A stretch of DNA of 64,000 nucleotides from Azoarcus olearius (GCF_001682385.1 NZ_CP016210.1:2170001-2234000); one strand, 5' to 3'. Counted from the stretch's first letter, positions 21,024-31,133 are shown. The notes: generated by a model from the sequence alone, not told the origin. Numbers and translations: made by a program.

Positions 21024-21779
21024 TCAGCCCTGCTGTTCCTGGCTGCCTTCTTCGACTTCGACGAATTCGTCACCGCCGGCGGCGACGATTTCCTGCAGCA
21101 CCTGGCTGCGGCCTTCCAGCACGGCGTCGGCCACGCCACGGGCGTACAGGCGGATGGCGCGCGAGGAGTCGTCGTTGCCCGGGATGATGTAGTCGATGCC
21201 TTCCGGCGAGTGGTTGGTATCGACCACGCCCACGACCGGGATGCCCAGCTTCTGGGCTTCGGTCACGGCGATCTTGTGGTAGCCGACGTCGATGATGAAG
21301 ATCGCGTCCGGCAGGCCGCCCATGTCCTTGATGCCGCCGATGCTCTTCTGCAGCTTTTCGAGTTCGCGGGTCACGGTCAGGGCTTCGCGCTTGGACAGGC
21401 GCTCGATCGAGCCGTCCTCGATCATGGCCTCGACTTCCTTCAGGCGCTTGATCGACTGCTTGACCGTCTTGAAGTTGGTCAGCATGCCGCCCAGCCAGCG
21501 CTCGTCAACGTAGGGCATGCCGGCACGGCGGGCTTCCTCGGCGAGGATCTCGCGCGCCTGGCGCTTGGTGGAGACGAACAGGATGGTGCCGCGGTTGGCG
21601 GCGAGCTTGCGCACGAAGTTCATCGCTTCGTTGTACTTCACCATCGTCTTTTCGAGGTTGACGATGTGGATCTTGTTGCGCTGGCCGAAGATGTACGGGG
21701 CCATGCGCGGATTCCAGAAACGGGTCTGGTGGCCGAAGTGGACGCCCGCTTCGAGCATCTGACGCATCGTGACAGTCAT
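21024..21779 (-). CDS. rpsB: 30S ribosomal protein S2
   Basis: S2 binds the 30S subunit together with S1. The 251-residue protein begins [24 protein letters not shown] and has the second S2 signature in [22 protein letters not shown]. It opens the rpsB-tsf-pyrH-frr cluster. A leader of about 170 bases separates the predicted promoter from the ATG. Within it, CTCCAG (21821-21826 on the minus strand) can pair with the Shine-Dalgarno CTGGAG (21786-21791), a possible target for S2 autoregulation. Confidence 0.98.
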   Translation of the reverse strand: MTVTMRQMLEAGVHFGHQTRFWNPRMAPYIFGQRNKIHIVNLEKTMVKYNEAMNFVRKLAANRGTILFVSTKRQAREILAEEARRAGMPYVDERWLGGMLTNFKTVKQSIKRLKEVEAMIEDGSIERLSKREALTVTRELEKLQKSIGGIKDMGGLPDAIFIIDVGYHKIAVTEAQKLGIPVVGVVDTNHSPEGIDYIIPGNDDSSRAIRLYARGVADAVLEGRSQVLQEIVAAGGDEFVEVEEGSQEQQG

Positions 21780-21956
21780 TTGAAACTCCAGTACTAGGGT
21801 TGAACCTCCGCCCCTCAGCGCTGGAGGCGAGCGGCCATTCGGCGACGTCTCGCGTCCAACTTTTGCCGCGCTGCCTGTTCAAAGCGAATACAGTGCGTCG
21901 CGGACCCTGTTCTGGTGGGCGTGCGGATTTTGCCTGCGCTAGCAGACAAGCCCGAG

Positions 21957-21986
21957 ATGTTAGCACGCGCGGGTTAAGCCGCTCAA
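21957..21986 (-). promoter_or_regulatory. predicted sigma-70 promoter of rpsB
   Basis: On the minus strand TTGAGC (21986-21981) and TAACAT (21962-21957) are separated by 18 bases. A TG one base before the -10 box makes it an extended -10. The spacing and position fit transcription of the rpsB operon with a long leader. The -10 matches the one proposed upstream of yaaA. Confidence 0.5.
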
Positions 21987-22058
21987 GGCGGCCGGCCGCT
22001 GCGTTTGCCCGAACACTGCCCATGCGCTAGCCTTGTGACCTTTTGAGCCCCCACCCCG

Positions 22059-22877
22059 ATGAGCATTACCCTCAAGACCGCAGAAGAAATCGAAAAGATG
22101 CGGCTGGCCTGCCGCCTGGCTGCCGAAGTGCTCGACCACGTCGAGCCCTACGTGAAACCCGGCGTGACCACGGCCGAACTGGACAGGATCTGCCATGAGT
22201 ACATGGTGAACGTCCAGCACACGGTACCCGCCCCCCTCAACTACGCGCCGCCGGGTTACACGCCCTACCCCAAGTCGATCTGCACCTCGGTGAACCACCA
22301 GGTCTGCCATGGTATTCCCGGCGACAAGGCGCTCAAGAAAGGCGACATCGTCAACCTCGACATCACCGTCATCACCGAAGACGGTTTTCACGGCGATACC
22401 AGCCGGATGTTCATCGTCGGCGGTGACGGCGCCATCCTTGCCAAGCGCCTGTGCCAGGTGACGTTCGAATGCCTGTGGCTGGGCATCGCCGCGGTGCGCC
22501 CGGGCGCGCGGCTCGGCGACATCGGCGCGGTCATCCAGAAGCACGCCGAGGGCAATGGTTTTTCGGTGGTGCGCGAATTCTGCGGTCACGGCATCGGACG
22601 CAAGTTCCACGAGGAGCCGCAGGTGCTGCACTACGGCAAGGCCGGCACCGGCGTGGAACTGAAGCCCGGCATGATCTTCACGATCGAGCCGATGATCAAT
22701 GCCGGCAAGGCGGCGATTTCCGAACTGCCCGACGGCTGGACCATCGTGACCAAGGACCGCAGCCTGTCGGCGCAGTGGGAGCACACCATTCTGGTGACCG
22801 AGACGGGCGTGGAGGTGCTGACCCTGTCGGCCAAGTGCCCGCCGCCCCCGCCCCTGGTCGCGGCGTCGTTTGCCTGA
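22059..22877 (+). CDS. map: type I methionine aminopeptidase
   Basis: Map removes the initiator methionine from nascent proteins. The 272-residue enzyme shows all five metal ligands: the two aspartates in NLDITVITEDGFHGDTSR, the histidine in GHGIGRKFHEEP, and the glutamates in FTIEPM and WEHTI. No clear Shine-Dalgarno precedes the ATG. It is divergent from rpsB. Its stop lies 19 bp before the glnD ATG, so the two are probably cotranscribed. The C-terminal proline run (PPPPPL) is an extension of the usual end. Confidence 0.96.
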   Translation: MSITLKTAEEIEKMRLACRLAAEVLDHVEPYVKPGVTTAELDRICHEYMVNVQHTVPAPLNYAPPGYTPYPKSICTSVNHQVCHGIPGDKALKKGDIVNLDITVITEDGFHGDTSRMFIVGGDGAILAKRLCQVTFECLWLGIAAVRPGARLGDIGAVIQKHAEGNGFSVVREFCGHGIGRKFHEEPQVLHYGKAGTGVELKPGMIFTIEPMINAGKAAISELPDGWTIVTKDRSLSAQWEHTILVTETGVEVLTLSAKCPPPPPLVAASFA

Positions 22878-22896
22878 CTTGCCGCCGGGTTCCGCG

Positions 22897-25482
22897 ATGA
22901 ACGACATGGTGATCTCCATCGACGCGCTGCAGGGCGCGATCGGCGAGGCGCGGCGCGAGCTGGCTGAGGGCAGCGCCGCGCTGCGCAGCGCCTACGAGGC
23001 CCATCCTCTGACCGCCGCGCTGCTGAAGGGGCGCGCCCGTCTCGTCGATCAGGCCATCCTGCGGCTGTGGCGCGCCTGCGCGATCCCGCCGGAGGCCACA
23101 CTCGTCGCGGTCGGTGGGTACGGGCGCGGCGAGCTGTATCCCTGTTCGGACGTGGATCTGCTGATCCTGCTCGCGCAGCCTGCGGATGGCGCCTTGCAGG
23201 CGCGGCTGTCGACCCTGGTGGGCGCGCTGTGGGACACCGGCCTCGAGATCGGCCACAGCGTGCGGACGGTCGAGGAATGCCTCGACGCGGCAATGTCCGA
23301 CATCACCGTGCAGACCAACCTGCTGGAAGCCCGCCTGCTCACCGGCGACGCCGAGCTGTTTGCCGACTTCCAGGCGCGCTACAACGAAACGCTCGATGTT
23401 CGCGCCTTCTTCAAGGCCAAGCAGCTTGAGCAGGAGCAGCGCTACACGCGCTACAACGACACGCCCTACTCGCTCGAACCCAACTGCAAGGAAAGCCCCG
23501 GCGGCCTGCGCGACCTGCAGATGCTGGGCTGGATCGCGCGGGCGGCCGGGCTGGGGCGCAACTGGCGCGATCTCGCCCGCCGCCGCCTGATCACCGGCGA
23601 GGAAGCCAGTGACCTGCGCAGCGTCGAGCGTTTCCTGCAGCACGTGCGCATCCGGCTGCACTACCTCACCGGGCGCGCCGAGGACCGCCTGCTGTTCGAC
23701 CACCAGGAAAAGCTCGCGCGCATCATGGGCGTCGAGGCCACGGTGGGCAAACGCGCGTCCGAAGTGTTCATGCAGCGCTACTACCTGACGGCGAAGAAGG
23801 TCACCCAGATCAACGCCATCCTGCTGCAGAACTACGGTACCGAAATCTTCCCCGACCGCGGCGGCGCCGCGATCGTCATCAACGCCCGCTTCCAGGCAGT
23901 GCGCGAACTGCTCGACATCCGCGACGAGACGGTGTTCGAGCGCCATCCCTCGGCCCTGCTCGAATGCTTCCTGCTGATGCAGCAGCGTCCCGAGCTGAAG
24001 GGCATGACCGCGCGTACGCTGCGGGCGCTGTGGCTCAACCGCAACCGCATCAATGCGGCGTTTCGCGCAGATCCCGCCAACCGCGCGCTGTTTCTGCAGA
24101 TCCTGCAGGAAAAGCGCGGGATCGTGCATGAGTTCCGGCGCATGAACCAGTACGGCGTGCTGTCCCGCTACCTGCCGCCGTGGCGCAAGATCCTGTGCCA
24201 GATGCAGCACGACCTGTTCCACGTCTACACGGTGGATCAGCACATCCTGATGGTGCTGCGCAACATGCGCCGCTTCACCATGGGCGAGCACGCGCACGAA
24301 TACCCCTTGATGACGCGGCTCATCCTCGGCTTCGAACGGCACTGGCTGCTCTACGTGGCCGCGCTGTACCACGACATCGCCAAGGGCCGCGGGGGGGACC
24401 ATTCCAAGCTCGGCATGGAAGACGCGCGCGAGTTCTGCGAAGACCATGGCCTGTCGGCGGAGGACACGGAACTCGTCGTCTGGCTGGTCGAGCACCACCT
24501 CACGATGTCGCACGTGGCGCAGAAGGAAGACACTTCCGACCCCGAAGTCGTGCGCCGTTTCGCCGACACCGTGGGCAGCGAGCGCAAGCTCACTGCGCTC
24601 TACCTGCTCACCCACGCAGACATCCGCGGCACCAGCCCCAAGGTGTGGAACGGCTGGAAGGGCAAGCTGCTCGAAGACCTCTTCTTCGCCACCCAGCGCC
24701 TCTTGCGCGGCGCCACGCCGCAGCAGGCCCTTGGTCTGGACGACCGCCAGGAGGACGCGCGCCGGCTGCTGCGCTACCACGGCCTGCGGCCGGGAGTCGA
24801 GGACGCGCTGTGGGCACAGCTCGATGCCGTCTATTTCATGCGGCATTCGCCGGAAGAGATTGCGTGGCACACCCGCCTGCTCTATTTCCGCCCGGAGGTG
24901 GACGAGCCGGTTGTGAAGGCGCGCGTGTCCGAAGGTGAGGAAGGCGTGCAGGTGATGGTGTTCACCCGCGACGAAAAGGATCTCTTCGCCCGCATCACCG
25001 GCTTTTTCGGCCGCATCGGGTTCACGATTCTCGACGCCAAGGTGCACACCACGCGGCACGGCTACGCGCTCGACAGCTTCATGCTGCAGGACCCCGGCAA
25101 CGCGGCGCCCTACCGCGACGTCGTCGCCTTGATCGAGCACGAGCTTGCGTTGCGGTTGCAGAAGGGCGGCGCCCTCGAACGGCCTTCCAGCGGCCGGCTG
25201 TCGCGCCAGGTGAAGCATTTCCCGATCACGCCCGAGGTCAGCCTGCGTCCCGACGATGCCGGCCGCCACTACATCCTGTCGCTGGTCGCGGCCGATCGCC
25301 CGGGGCTGCTGTTCGACGTGGCCGAGGTGCTGGCCAAGTACGGCATCAGCCTGCAGACCGCCAAGATCGCCACGCTGGGCGAGCGGGTGGAGGATACCTT
25401 CCTGCTCACTGGCGCAGGGCTGTCGCAGGACGCCCACGTGCTGCGTCTGGAACGCGAACTGCTGGACCGCCTGCAGCTCTAG
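22897..25482 (+). CDS. glnD: bifunctional uridylyltransferase / uridylyl-removing enzyme GlnD
   Basis: GlnD senses glutamine and adds UMP to, or removes it from, the PII proteins that control nitrogen metabolism. The 861-residue protein has the nucleotidyltransferase signature GGYGRGELYPCSDVD (about residues 73-87, with the two metal aspartates). An HD domain for UMP removal follows, with HVYTVDQH near residue 442 and YHDIAKG near 490. Two C-terminal ACT domains (about 685-760 and 790-861) bind glutamine. I chose the ATG at 22897 after the map stop. It ends at a bidirectional terminator. Confidence 0.97.
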   Translation: MNDMVISIDALQGAIGEARRELAEGSAALRSAYEAHPLTAALLKGRARLVDQAILRLWRACAIPPEATLVAVGGYGRGELYPCSDVDLLILLAQPADGALQARLSTLVGALWDTGLEIGHSVRTVEECLDAAMSDITVQTNLLEARLLTGDAELFADFQARYNETLDVRAFFKAKQLEQEQRYTRYNDTPYSLEPNCKESPGGLRDLQMLGWIARAAGLGRNWRDLARRRLITGEEASDLRSVERFLQHVRIRLHYLTGRAEDRLLFDHQEKLARIMGVEATVGKRASEVFMQRYYLTAKKVTQINAILLQNYGTEIFPDRGGAAIVINARFQAVRELLDIRDETVFERHPSALLECFLLMQQRPELKGMTARTLRALWLNRNRINAAFRADPANRALFLQILQEKRGIVHEFRRMNQYGVLSRYLPPWRKILCQMQHDLFHVYTVDQHILMVLRNMRRFTMGEHAHEYPLMTRLILGFERHWLLYVAALYHDIAKGRGGDHSKLGMEDAREFCEDHGLSAEDTELVVWLVEHHLTMSHVAQKEDTSDPEVVRRFADTVGSERKLTALYLLTHADIRGTSPKVWNGWKGKLLEDLFFATQRLLRGATPQQALGLDDRQEDARRLLRYHGLRPGVEDALWAQLDAVYFMRHSPEEIAWHTRLLYFRPEVDEPVVKARVSEGEEGVQVMVFTRDEKDLFARITGFFGRIGFTILDAKVHTTRHGYALDSFMLQDPGNAAPYRDVVALIEHELALRLQKGGALERPSSGRLSRQVKHFPITPEVSLRPDDAGRHYILSLVAADRPGLLFDVAEVLAKYGISLQTAKIATLGERVEDTFLLTGAGLSQDAHVLRLERELLDRLQL

Positions 25483-25492
25483 TACGAAAGCA

Positions 25493-25526
25493 AACGGGGC
25501 CGGACGCTCACGCGCCCGGCCCCGTT
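25493..25526. terminator. bidirectional terminator between glnD and the UPF0114 gene
   Basis: Perfect 11-bp inverted repeat (AACGGGGCCGG at 25493-25503 and its complement at 25516-25526) around a 12-base loop. It lies in the 60-bp gap between two convergent genes. The A and T ends are short, so termination strength is uncertain. Confidence 0.7.
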
Positions 25527-25542
25527 CCGTGTGCGACGAGGC

Positions 25543-26049
25543 TCAGTGGTCCTTGGCGGCCAGCTTGTCGGTCAGCGCGTAGAACACGCCCGAGAACAGG
25601 AAGGTCACGTGGATGCCGACCATCCACGCCAGGTGGCGGTCGGTCAGGTTATCCACGTTCATGAAGGCCTTCAGCAGCTCGATCCCGGAGATCGCGACGA
25701 TCGACCCGATCAGCTTGATCTTCAGGTCCGAGAAGCCGATGTGTCCCATCCAGTCCGGGCGGTCCTGGTGGCTGTGCAGGTCCTCCATCTTGGAGACGAA
25801 GTTCTCGTAGCCGCTCAGCATGATGATGATCAGCAGATTCATGATCAGCGCGATGTCGACCAGCGACAGCACGCCGATGATCATCTCCCCGCCGGACGCG
25901 GTGGTGATGTGTCCGAGCAGGCCGAAGATTTCCTTGGCGAACTTCACCAGCAACACCAGCATCGCCAGCACCAGCCCGAAATAGACCGGCGCCATCAGCC
26001 AGCGACTGCTGAAGAGGACGTGTTCAAACAGGGTTTCGAGACGTTTCAT
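25543..26049 (-). CDS. UPF0114 (YqhA-like) inner membrane protein
   Basis: This 168-residue protein has about four transmembrane segments: residues 15-38, 52-78, 108-126 and 136-158. It carries the family stretch LIIIMLSGYENFVSK. I chose the ATG at 26049, because the longer frame adds an arginine-rich stretch with no similarity. UPF0114 proteins have no established function. The gene stands alone between convergent glnD and a divergent FAD protein. Confidence 0.9.
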   Translation of the reverse strand: MKRLETLFEHVLFSSRWLMAPVYFGLVLAMLVLLVKFAKEIFGLLGHITTASGGEMIIGVLSLVDIALIMNLLIIIMLSGYENFVSKMEDLHSHQDRPDWMGHIGFSDLKIKLIGSIVAISGIELLKAFMNVDNLTDRHLAWMVGIHVTFLFSGVFYALTDKLAAKDH

Positions 26050-26327
26050 GACAGGGCGGCAGCGCCGCGGCGATTTCGGAAGGCGCCGATTGTAACAGCC
26101 TCGTCCTGCGCTACGCCGGTCCGGTGCCGCAATGCAGCATGCAAGGGCGATGTGGCGGTCGCGTCTTTTGCCGTACATGCGCTGCCCCGCCATCCGCATT
26201 GCGCAGGGGCGTATCGGGCTTCGGCAAGGCTCGGCCGTCGCCGGGCCATCCTGTAGAATCCCCCGCCTTCGTCCGGCGGCATCTTCCCAGGCCGCCGGCG
26301 CATCCTGCAGGCAAAAACGGACATCCC

Positions 26328-27941
26328 ATGCTGCGACTGACCGAACTCCGGCTTCCCCTCGAACATCCGGCCGATGCGCTGGCGCCGGCGATCGCCCGCC
26401 GCCTTGGCATCGACGTCGCAGACCTGCTGGATTTCACCGTGTTCAAGCGCAGCTACGATGCACGCAAGTCGGACGCGCTGACCTTCATCTACACCATCGA
26501 CCTCAGCGTGCGCGATGAGGCCGCGGTGTTGAAGCGGTTTGCGGGTGACCGGCACGTCGCCCCCGCGCCGGACGTGCGCTACAACTTCGTCGCCCATGCG
26601 CCAGCGGATTTTGGCCCGCGGCCGCTGGTGGTGGGCTTTGGCCCCTGCGGCATCTTCGCCGCGCTGGTGCTGGCGCAGATGGGCTTCCGTCCCATCGTGC
26701 TGGAGCGCGGCAAGGCGGTGCGCGAACGCACGCAGGACACCTGGGGCCTGTGGCGGCGGCACGAACTCAATCCCGAGTCCAATGTGCAGTTCGGCGAAGG
26801 CGGCGCCGGCACCTTCTCCGACGGCAAGCTCTATAGCCAGATCAAGGACCCCAAGCATTACGGCCGCAAGGTGCTCGCCGAGTTCGTCAAGGCCGGAGCA
26901 CCCGAAGAAATCCTCTACGTCAGCAAGCCGCACATCGGCACCTTCCGGCTGGTGGGCATGGTCGAGCAGATGCGCGCCGAGATCGAGTCGCTGGGCGGCG
27001 AAATCCGCTTCCAGCAGCGCGTCACCGACGTGCTGATCGAGGACGGCCACATCCGTGGCGTCGTGCTGGCCAGCGGCGAGCAGTTGCGTAGCGACCACGT
27101 GGTGCTGGCGCTGGGCCACAGCGCGCGCGATACCTTCGAGATGCTGCATTCGCGCGGCGTGTTCATGGAGGCCAAGCCGTTCTCGGTGGGTTTCCGCATC
27201 GAGCATCCGCAGTCGCTGATCGACAAGGCGCGGCTCGGGAAGTACGCCGGCAATCCGCTGCTTGGCGCCGCCGACTACAAGCTGGTGCATCACGCGAAGA
27301 ACGGACGCTCGGTCTACAGCTTCTGCATGTGCCCCGGCGGCACCGTGGTGGCGGCCACCTCCGAGCCCAACCGCGTCGTCACCAACGGCATGAGCCAGTA
27401 TTCGCGCAACGAGCGCAACGCCAATGCGGGCATCGTCGTCGGCATCACGCCCGAGGACTACCCGGGCGGGCCGCTGGCCGGCATCGCCTTCCAGCGCGAA
27501 CTGGAGTCGCGCGCCTTCGTGCTCGGCGGCGGCGGCTACAACGCACCGGCGCAACTCGTGGGCGACTTCATCGCCGGCCGGCCGTCGACCCGACTCGGTT
27601 CGGTCGAACCCTCGTACAAGCCCGGCGTCACGCTCGGCGACCTCTCCACCGCCCTGCCCGCCTATGCGATCGAGGCGATGCGCGAGGCCATTCCGGCCTT
27701 CGAGCGGCAGATTCGCGGCTTCTCGATGCACGATGCGGTGTTGACCGGCGTCGAGACCCGCACCTCGTCGCCGCTGCGCCTCACCCGCGGTGAAGATTGC
27801 CAGAGCCTCAACGTGAAGGGCCTCTACCCCGCCGGGGAAGGCGCGGGCTACGCGGGGGGCATCCTGTCGGCCGGCGTGGATGGCATCCGCGTGGCCGAGG
27901 CCGTGGCGCAGCAGATGCTGGCCGACGCCGGCCGCGGCTGA
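26328..27941 (+). CDS. FAD-dependent dehydrogenase of the COG2509 type
   Basis: This 537-residue flavoprotein has an N-terminal domain of about 95 residues with LDFTVFKRSYDARK. The FAD-binding glycine motif follows (VVGFGPCGIFAALVL, about residues 100-114), with NVQFGEGGAGTFSDGKL. A C-terminal part binds FAD again (YPAGEGAGYAGGILSAGVDG). The family is widespread but its substrate is not established. I chose the ATG at 26328. A possible extended -10 (TGTAGAAT, about 26250) lies upstream. It ends 3 bp from convergent dctD. Confidence 0.85.
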   Translation: MLRLTELRLPLEHPADALAPAIARRLGIDVADLLDFTVFKRSYDARKSDALTFIYTIDLSVRDEAAVLKRFAGDRHVAPAPDVRYNFVAHAPADFGPRPLVVGFGPCGIFAALVLAQMGFRPIVLERGKAVRERTQDTWGLWRRHELNPESNVQFGEGGAGTFSDGKLYSQIKDPKHYGRKVLAEFVKAGAPEEILYVSKPHIGTFRLVGMVEQMRAEIESLGGEIRFQQRVTDVLIEDGHIRGVVLASGEQLRSDHVVLALGHSARDTFEMLHSRGVFMEAKPFSVGFRIEHPQSLIDKARLGKYAGNPLLGAADYKLVHHAKNGRSVYSFCMCPGGTVVAATSEPNRVVTNGMSQYSRNERNANAGIVVGITPEDYPGGPLAGIAFQRELESRAFVLGGGGYNAPAQLVGDFIAGRPSTRLGSVEPSYKPGVTLGDLSTALPAYAIEAMREAIPAFERQIRGFSMHDAVLTGVETRTSSPLRLTRGEDCQSLNVKGLYPAGEGAGYAGGILSAGVDGIRVAEAVAQQMLADAGRG

Positions 27942-27944
27942 ACC

Positions 27945-29288
27945 CTACTGCACGAGACGGAAGCGGCGCGGCGGCAGGTTCAGGCGCGCGAGCTTGTCGT
28001 ACAGCGTCTTGCGCGGCACCCCCAGCGTCAGCGCCGCGGCAGCAACGTCGCCGCCGGTTTCGGCCAGCGCGCTTTCGATCAGGAACTGCTCGAAGGCGGC
28101 AATGCGCTGCGGCATCGTCCGCCCGGCTTCCGCCGGCGTCTCCGCGAGCGGCTGCCACAGGCCCAGCGTGTGGCGTTCGGCCGCGTGCAGCAACTCGCGC
28201 ACATTGCCGGGCCAGTCCGCGCTCATCAGCCAGTCGGCCAGCACGGTGTCGATGACGGGCGGCGGTCGCCGGTAGCGTTCCGCGGCGCGCAGGCAGAAGG
28301 CCTGGAACAGGCGCGGAATGTCTTCGCGCCGCTCGCGCAGCGGCGGCAGCGCCACGGTCACCACGTTCAGGCGGTAGTACAGGTCGGCACGAAAGCGTCC
28401 GGCTTCGCTCTCGGCCTTCAGGTCCACCTTGGTCGCGGCGACGATGCGGCAGTCCACCGGTATCAGCCGGTTCGACCCCAAGCGCTCCACCACGCGCTCC
28501 TGCAGCACGCGCAGCAGCTTGGCCTGCAGCGCCAGCGGCATGCCCTCGATCTCGTCGAGGAACAAGGTGCCGCCGGTGGCGTGTTCGATCTTCCCGGCGC
28601 GGCTGCGGGTTGCGCCCGTATAGGCTCCCGGCTCCACGCCGAACATCTCGCTTTCGAACACGCTTTCCGGCAGCGCGGCGCAGTTGATCGCGACGAAGTT
28701 GCCGGCTGCGGCGGCGGCCGGCCTCGTGCAGCCCGCGCGCCCCTTCTCCTTGCCGGTTCCGGTTTCGCCCAGCACCAGCACATCCACGTCGGTGTCGGCC
28801 AGTTCGGCGATCAGCGTGCGCACCTGCTGCATCGGCGCGCTGTCGCCCAGCAGCCCCTCGATGGCGATGTCTTCGGCCAGACGGGCCTTGAGCGCGCGGT
28901 TTTCCAGCACCAGCTGGCGTTTTTCCAGGGCGCGCCGCACCACCTCCACCATCGCCTCGGGGGCGAAGGGCTTCTCGATGAAGTCGTAGGCGCCTGCCCG
29001 CATCGCCTCCACCGCCATCGCCACGTCGCCATGGCCGGTGACCAGGATCACCGGCAGGTCGGGATCGATCTCCATCGCGCGGCGCAGCAGGCCCATGCCG
29101 TCCATGCCGGGCAGCCGCACGTCGGTTACCAGCACCAGCCGCGCGTCGGAGGCAAGGCTGGGCAGCGCCGCCTCGGCGCGATCGACGCCTTCGACCGCTA
29201 GATCGGCCAGCGCAAAAGTCTGGCAGCCGGCCATGCGTACCGCCTCATCGTCCTCCACGTAGAGCACGCGGAGCGGGATTGCAGTCAT
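27945..29288 (-). CDS. dctD: sigma-54-dependent response regulator, DctD-like
   Basis: DctD-type regulators receive phosphate from DctB and activate sigma-54 promoters of C4-dicarboxylate transport genes. The 447-residue protein has a receiver domain (Asp56, Lys106), an AAA+ domain with Walker A GETGTGKE (174-181), a GAYTGA loop (221-226) that contacts sigma-54, and Walker B TLFLDE (241-246). A Fis-type helix-turn-helix lies at about 411-435. Residues 182-196 ([15 protein letters not shown]) do not look like the family. The neighbouring frame there reads [12 protein letters not shown], which fits much better, so two compensating one-base indels seem likely (real or a sequencing error). It starts 10 bp after dctB. 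Confidence 0.88.
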   Translation of the reverse strand: MTAIPLRVLYVEDDEAVRMAGCQTFALADLAVEGVDRAEAALPSLASDARLVLVTDVRLPGMDGMGLLRRAMEIDPDLPVILVTGHGDVAMAVEAMRAGAYDFIEKPFAPEAMVEVVRRALEKRQLVLENRALKARLAEDIAIEGLLGDSAPMQQVRTLIAELADTDVDVLVLGETGTGKEKGRAGCTRPAAAAAGNFVAINCAALPESVFESEMFGVEPGAYTGATRSRAGKIEHATGGTLFLDEIEGMPLALQAKLLRVLQERVVERLGSNRLIPVDCRIVAATKVDLKAESEAGRFRADLYYRLNVVTVALPPLRERREDIPRLFQAFCLRAAERYRRPPPVIDTVLADWLMSADWPGNVRELLHAAERHTLGLWQPLAETPAEAGRTMPQRIAAFEQFLIESALAETGGDVAAAALTLGVPRKTLYDKLARLNLPPRRFRLVQ

Positions 29289-29298
29289 TCGTCTCCTC

Positions 29299-31128
29299 CT
29301 AGGCGCGCGTGGCGGGCCGGGCCCAGTACGCGCGGATTCGCGCCCCGCCGGCGTCGGATGCGCCGATGTCGAGGCTACCGCCCGAAGCTTCGATCAAATC
29401 GCCGACAATCGCCAGCCCGAGCCCCAACCCGTGCCCCAGCGGCTTGGTCGAGAAAAACGGCTGCGCCACCTTCTCGCGCAGCGCCGGGGCGATGCCCGGT
29501 CCGTTGTCGGCCACCTCCAGCCAGCAGCCCTGTTCGTCCTCGCCGGCGCGTACGTCGATCTGGCCGCCGCCGTCGCGGCCTGCCAGTGCGTCGATCGCAT
29601 TGCCCAGCAGGTTGGACGCCACCTGCTCCAGGGCCTGCGGGTCGAGCGGCAGGCGTTCCACATTCACCTCCTGCACCAGGCGGATCGCGGCGGCTTCGAG
29701 GCGGGGGGCAAACCAGCCGGCGACGCGCGCCAGCGTGGCGGCGGCCGGGGCGGAACCGGCGGCCGACTGCTGGCGCGATGCGAACACCTTCAGCTGCGCG
29801 GTCAGGCGCGCCATGCGTTCCACCAGTTCGTTGATCTGGCGCAGGTTGTCGGTCAGCGGCTCGAGCCGGCCGCGTTCGAGAAACACCAGGCTGTTGCCGG
29901 CAAAGCCGCGCAGCGCCTGCAGTGGCTGGTTGAGTTCGTGGGCGACGCCGGCGGCCATCTGGCCGAGGGCGGCAAGGCGGTTGGCTTCGATCAGCGCGCG
30001 CTGGGCGCTGTGCAGCTTGTCCTCGGCGGCAGTCCGCTCCGCCACTTCCTCGCGCAGGCGCGCGTTGGCGGCGGCGAGATCGGCGGTGCGCCGTGCCACC
30101 GTGTCCTCCAGCATCGCCTGTACCGCCAGCCGTTCGCGCAGCCGGCGTGCGCGCTGCACCCAGAACAGGCCGCCGATGGCGGCCAGACACAGCGCGAGCG
30201 CCACCGCCAGCGCCTGCGCGCGCGCGGCCGTGGCGGCGGGCGCGGTGTCCACCAGCATCAGCATGCGCCAGTCTGCCCAGCGCAGCGCGCGCACGCCGAC
30301 CGCGTAGTCGCGCCCCGCCAGCGTCAGGCGCTGGCCGCCGTCCCAGCGCAGAGGCAGCGGTTGCAGGCTGGCGGTGTAGTACTGCCGGGTGGCGGCGAGC
30401 GTGGTCCGCGACGGAGCGCCGAGCGGTCCGAGGGTGGCGAACTTCCATTGCGGGCGAGACGACAGCGCGACGACCCCGTGGCCGTCGACCACCAGCAGCG
30501 CCTCGCCGCTCTCGGCCCAAGTGTTCTCCAGCCCGGTCAGTTCCACCTTGATCGCGAGTACGCCGATTACCCGCTCACCGTCGCGCACGGGCTGGGCAAT
30601 GAAGAAGCCGGGGATGCGGGTGGTGGCGCCGACCGCGAAGAACATGCCGGTGCGGCCGGCCAGGGCGTCGCGGAAATACGGGCGGTAACCGTAGTTCTCG
30701 CCGACGAAGCTCTCGGGCTCGCGCCAGTTGCTGGCGGCCAGCGTGATGCCGGAGGGCGCGATCAGGTAGATGACGCCGGTGCCGGTCCGCTCGCGCACTT
30801 CGGCCAGCAGCGCGTTGGCGCGCGCCGGGGCATCCGGCCCGCCGTGGCCCAGCAGCACGTCCTTCAGCAGCGGATGCGGCGCGAGCACCGTGGGCAGGCT
30901 TTCGTTGCGGAGCAGCTCGGCGTCGAGGCTGGCCGACAGCAGCGCCAGCCGCTGTTGCGCCTGCGCCGCAAGTTCATCGATGCCGGTCTGGAAGCGGTGC
31001 AGGTAAATGCCGGCGAGCAGCGGGGCCGCGAGCAGTACCGCGAGCGCCAGCTTCCAGCGCGCGGGCAGCGCCGCGGCGGGGGCGAGGCGTGGCAGGGTCG
31101 GAAACGGCAGGCGGGGCCGCATGTTCAT
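29299..31128 (-). CDS. dctB: sensor histidine kinase, DctB-like
   Basis: This membrane sensor probably detects a transported carboxylate in the periplasm and controls DctD. The 609-residue protein has transmembrane segments at about 24-43 and 304-324 around a periplasmic double-Cache-like domain. A short coiled coil follows, then a HisKA domain with GVAHELNQP (His397), and an ATPase domain with the N box (near residue 506), DNGPGI and GLGLGLAI. I chose the ATG at 31128 (MNMRPRL), 5 bp after the DUF1850 gene. Its position directly behind a TAXI-type transporter is worth noting, because DctB/DctD is best known for controlling DctA or DctPQM systems. Confidence 0.9.
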   Translation of the reverse strand: MNMRPRLPFPTLPRLAPAAALPARWKLALAVLLAAPLLAGIYLHRFQTGIDELAAQAQQRLALLSASLDAELLRNESLPTVLAPHPLLKDVLLGHGGPDAPARANALLAEVRERTGTGVIYLIAPSGITLAASNWREPESFVGENYGYRPYFRDALAGRTGMFFAVGATTRIPGFFIAQPVRDGERVIGVLAIKVELTGLENTWAESGEALLVVDGHGVVALSSRPQWKFATLGPLGAPSRTTLAATRQYYTASLQPLPLRWDGGQRLTLAGRDYAVGVRALRWADWRMLMLVDTAPAATAARAQALAVALALCLAAIGGLFWVQRARRLRERLAVQAMLEDTVARRTADLAAANARLREEVAERTAAEDKLHSAQRALIEANRLAALGQMAAGVAHELNQPLQALRGFAGNSLVFLERGRLEPLTDNLRQINELVERMARLTAQLKVFASRQQSAAGSAPAAATLARVAGWFAPRLEAAAIRLVQEVNVERLPLDPQALEQVASNLLGNAIDALAGRDGGGQIDVRAGEDEQGCWLEVADNGPGIAPALREKVAQPFFSTKPLGHGLGLGLAIVGDLIEASGGSLDIGASDAGGARIRAYWARPATRA

Positions 31129-31133
31129 CGTTG

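Noticed and set aside
23000-25437. Minus-strand open frame of about 900 codons opposite glnD
   Set aside because: Antisense shadow; glnD has all expected domains in the other strand.
27945-29288. dctD as a pseudogene
   Set aside because: The two suspected indels compensate and the frame is intact over 447 codons with all other motifs present, so I kept it as a CDS and reported the segment as a finding.
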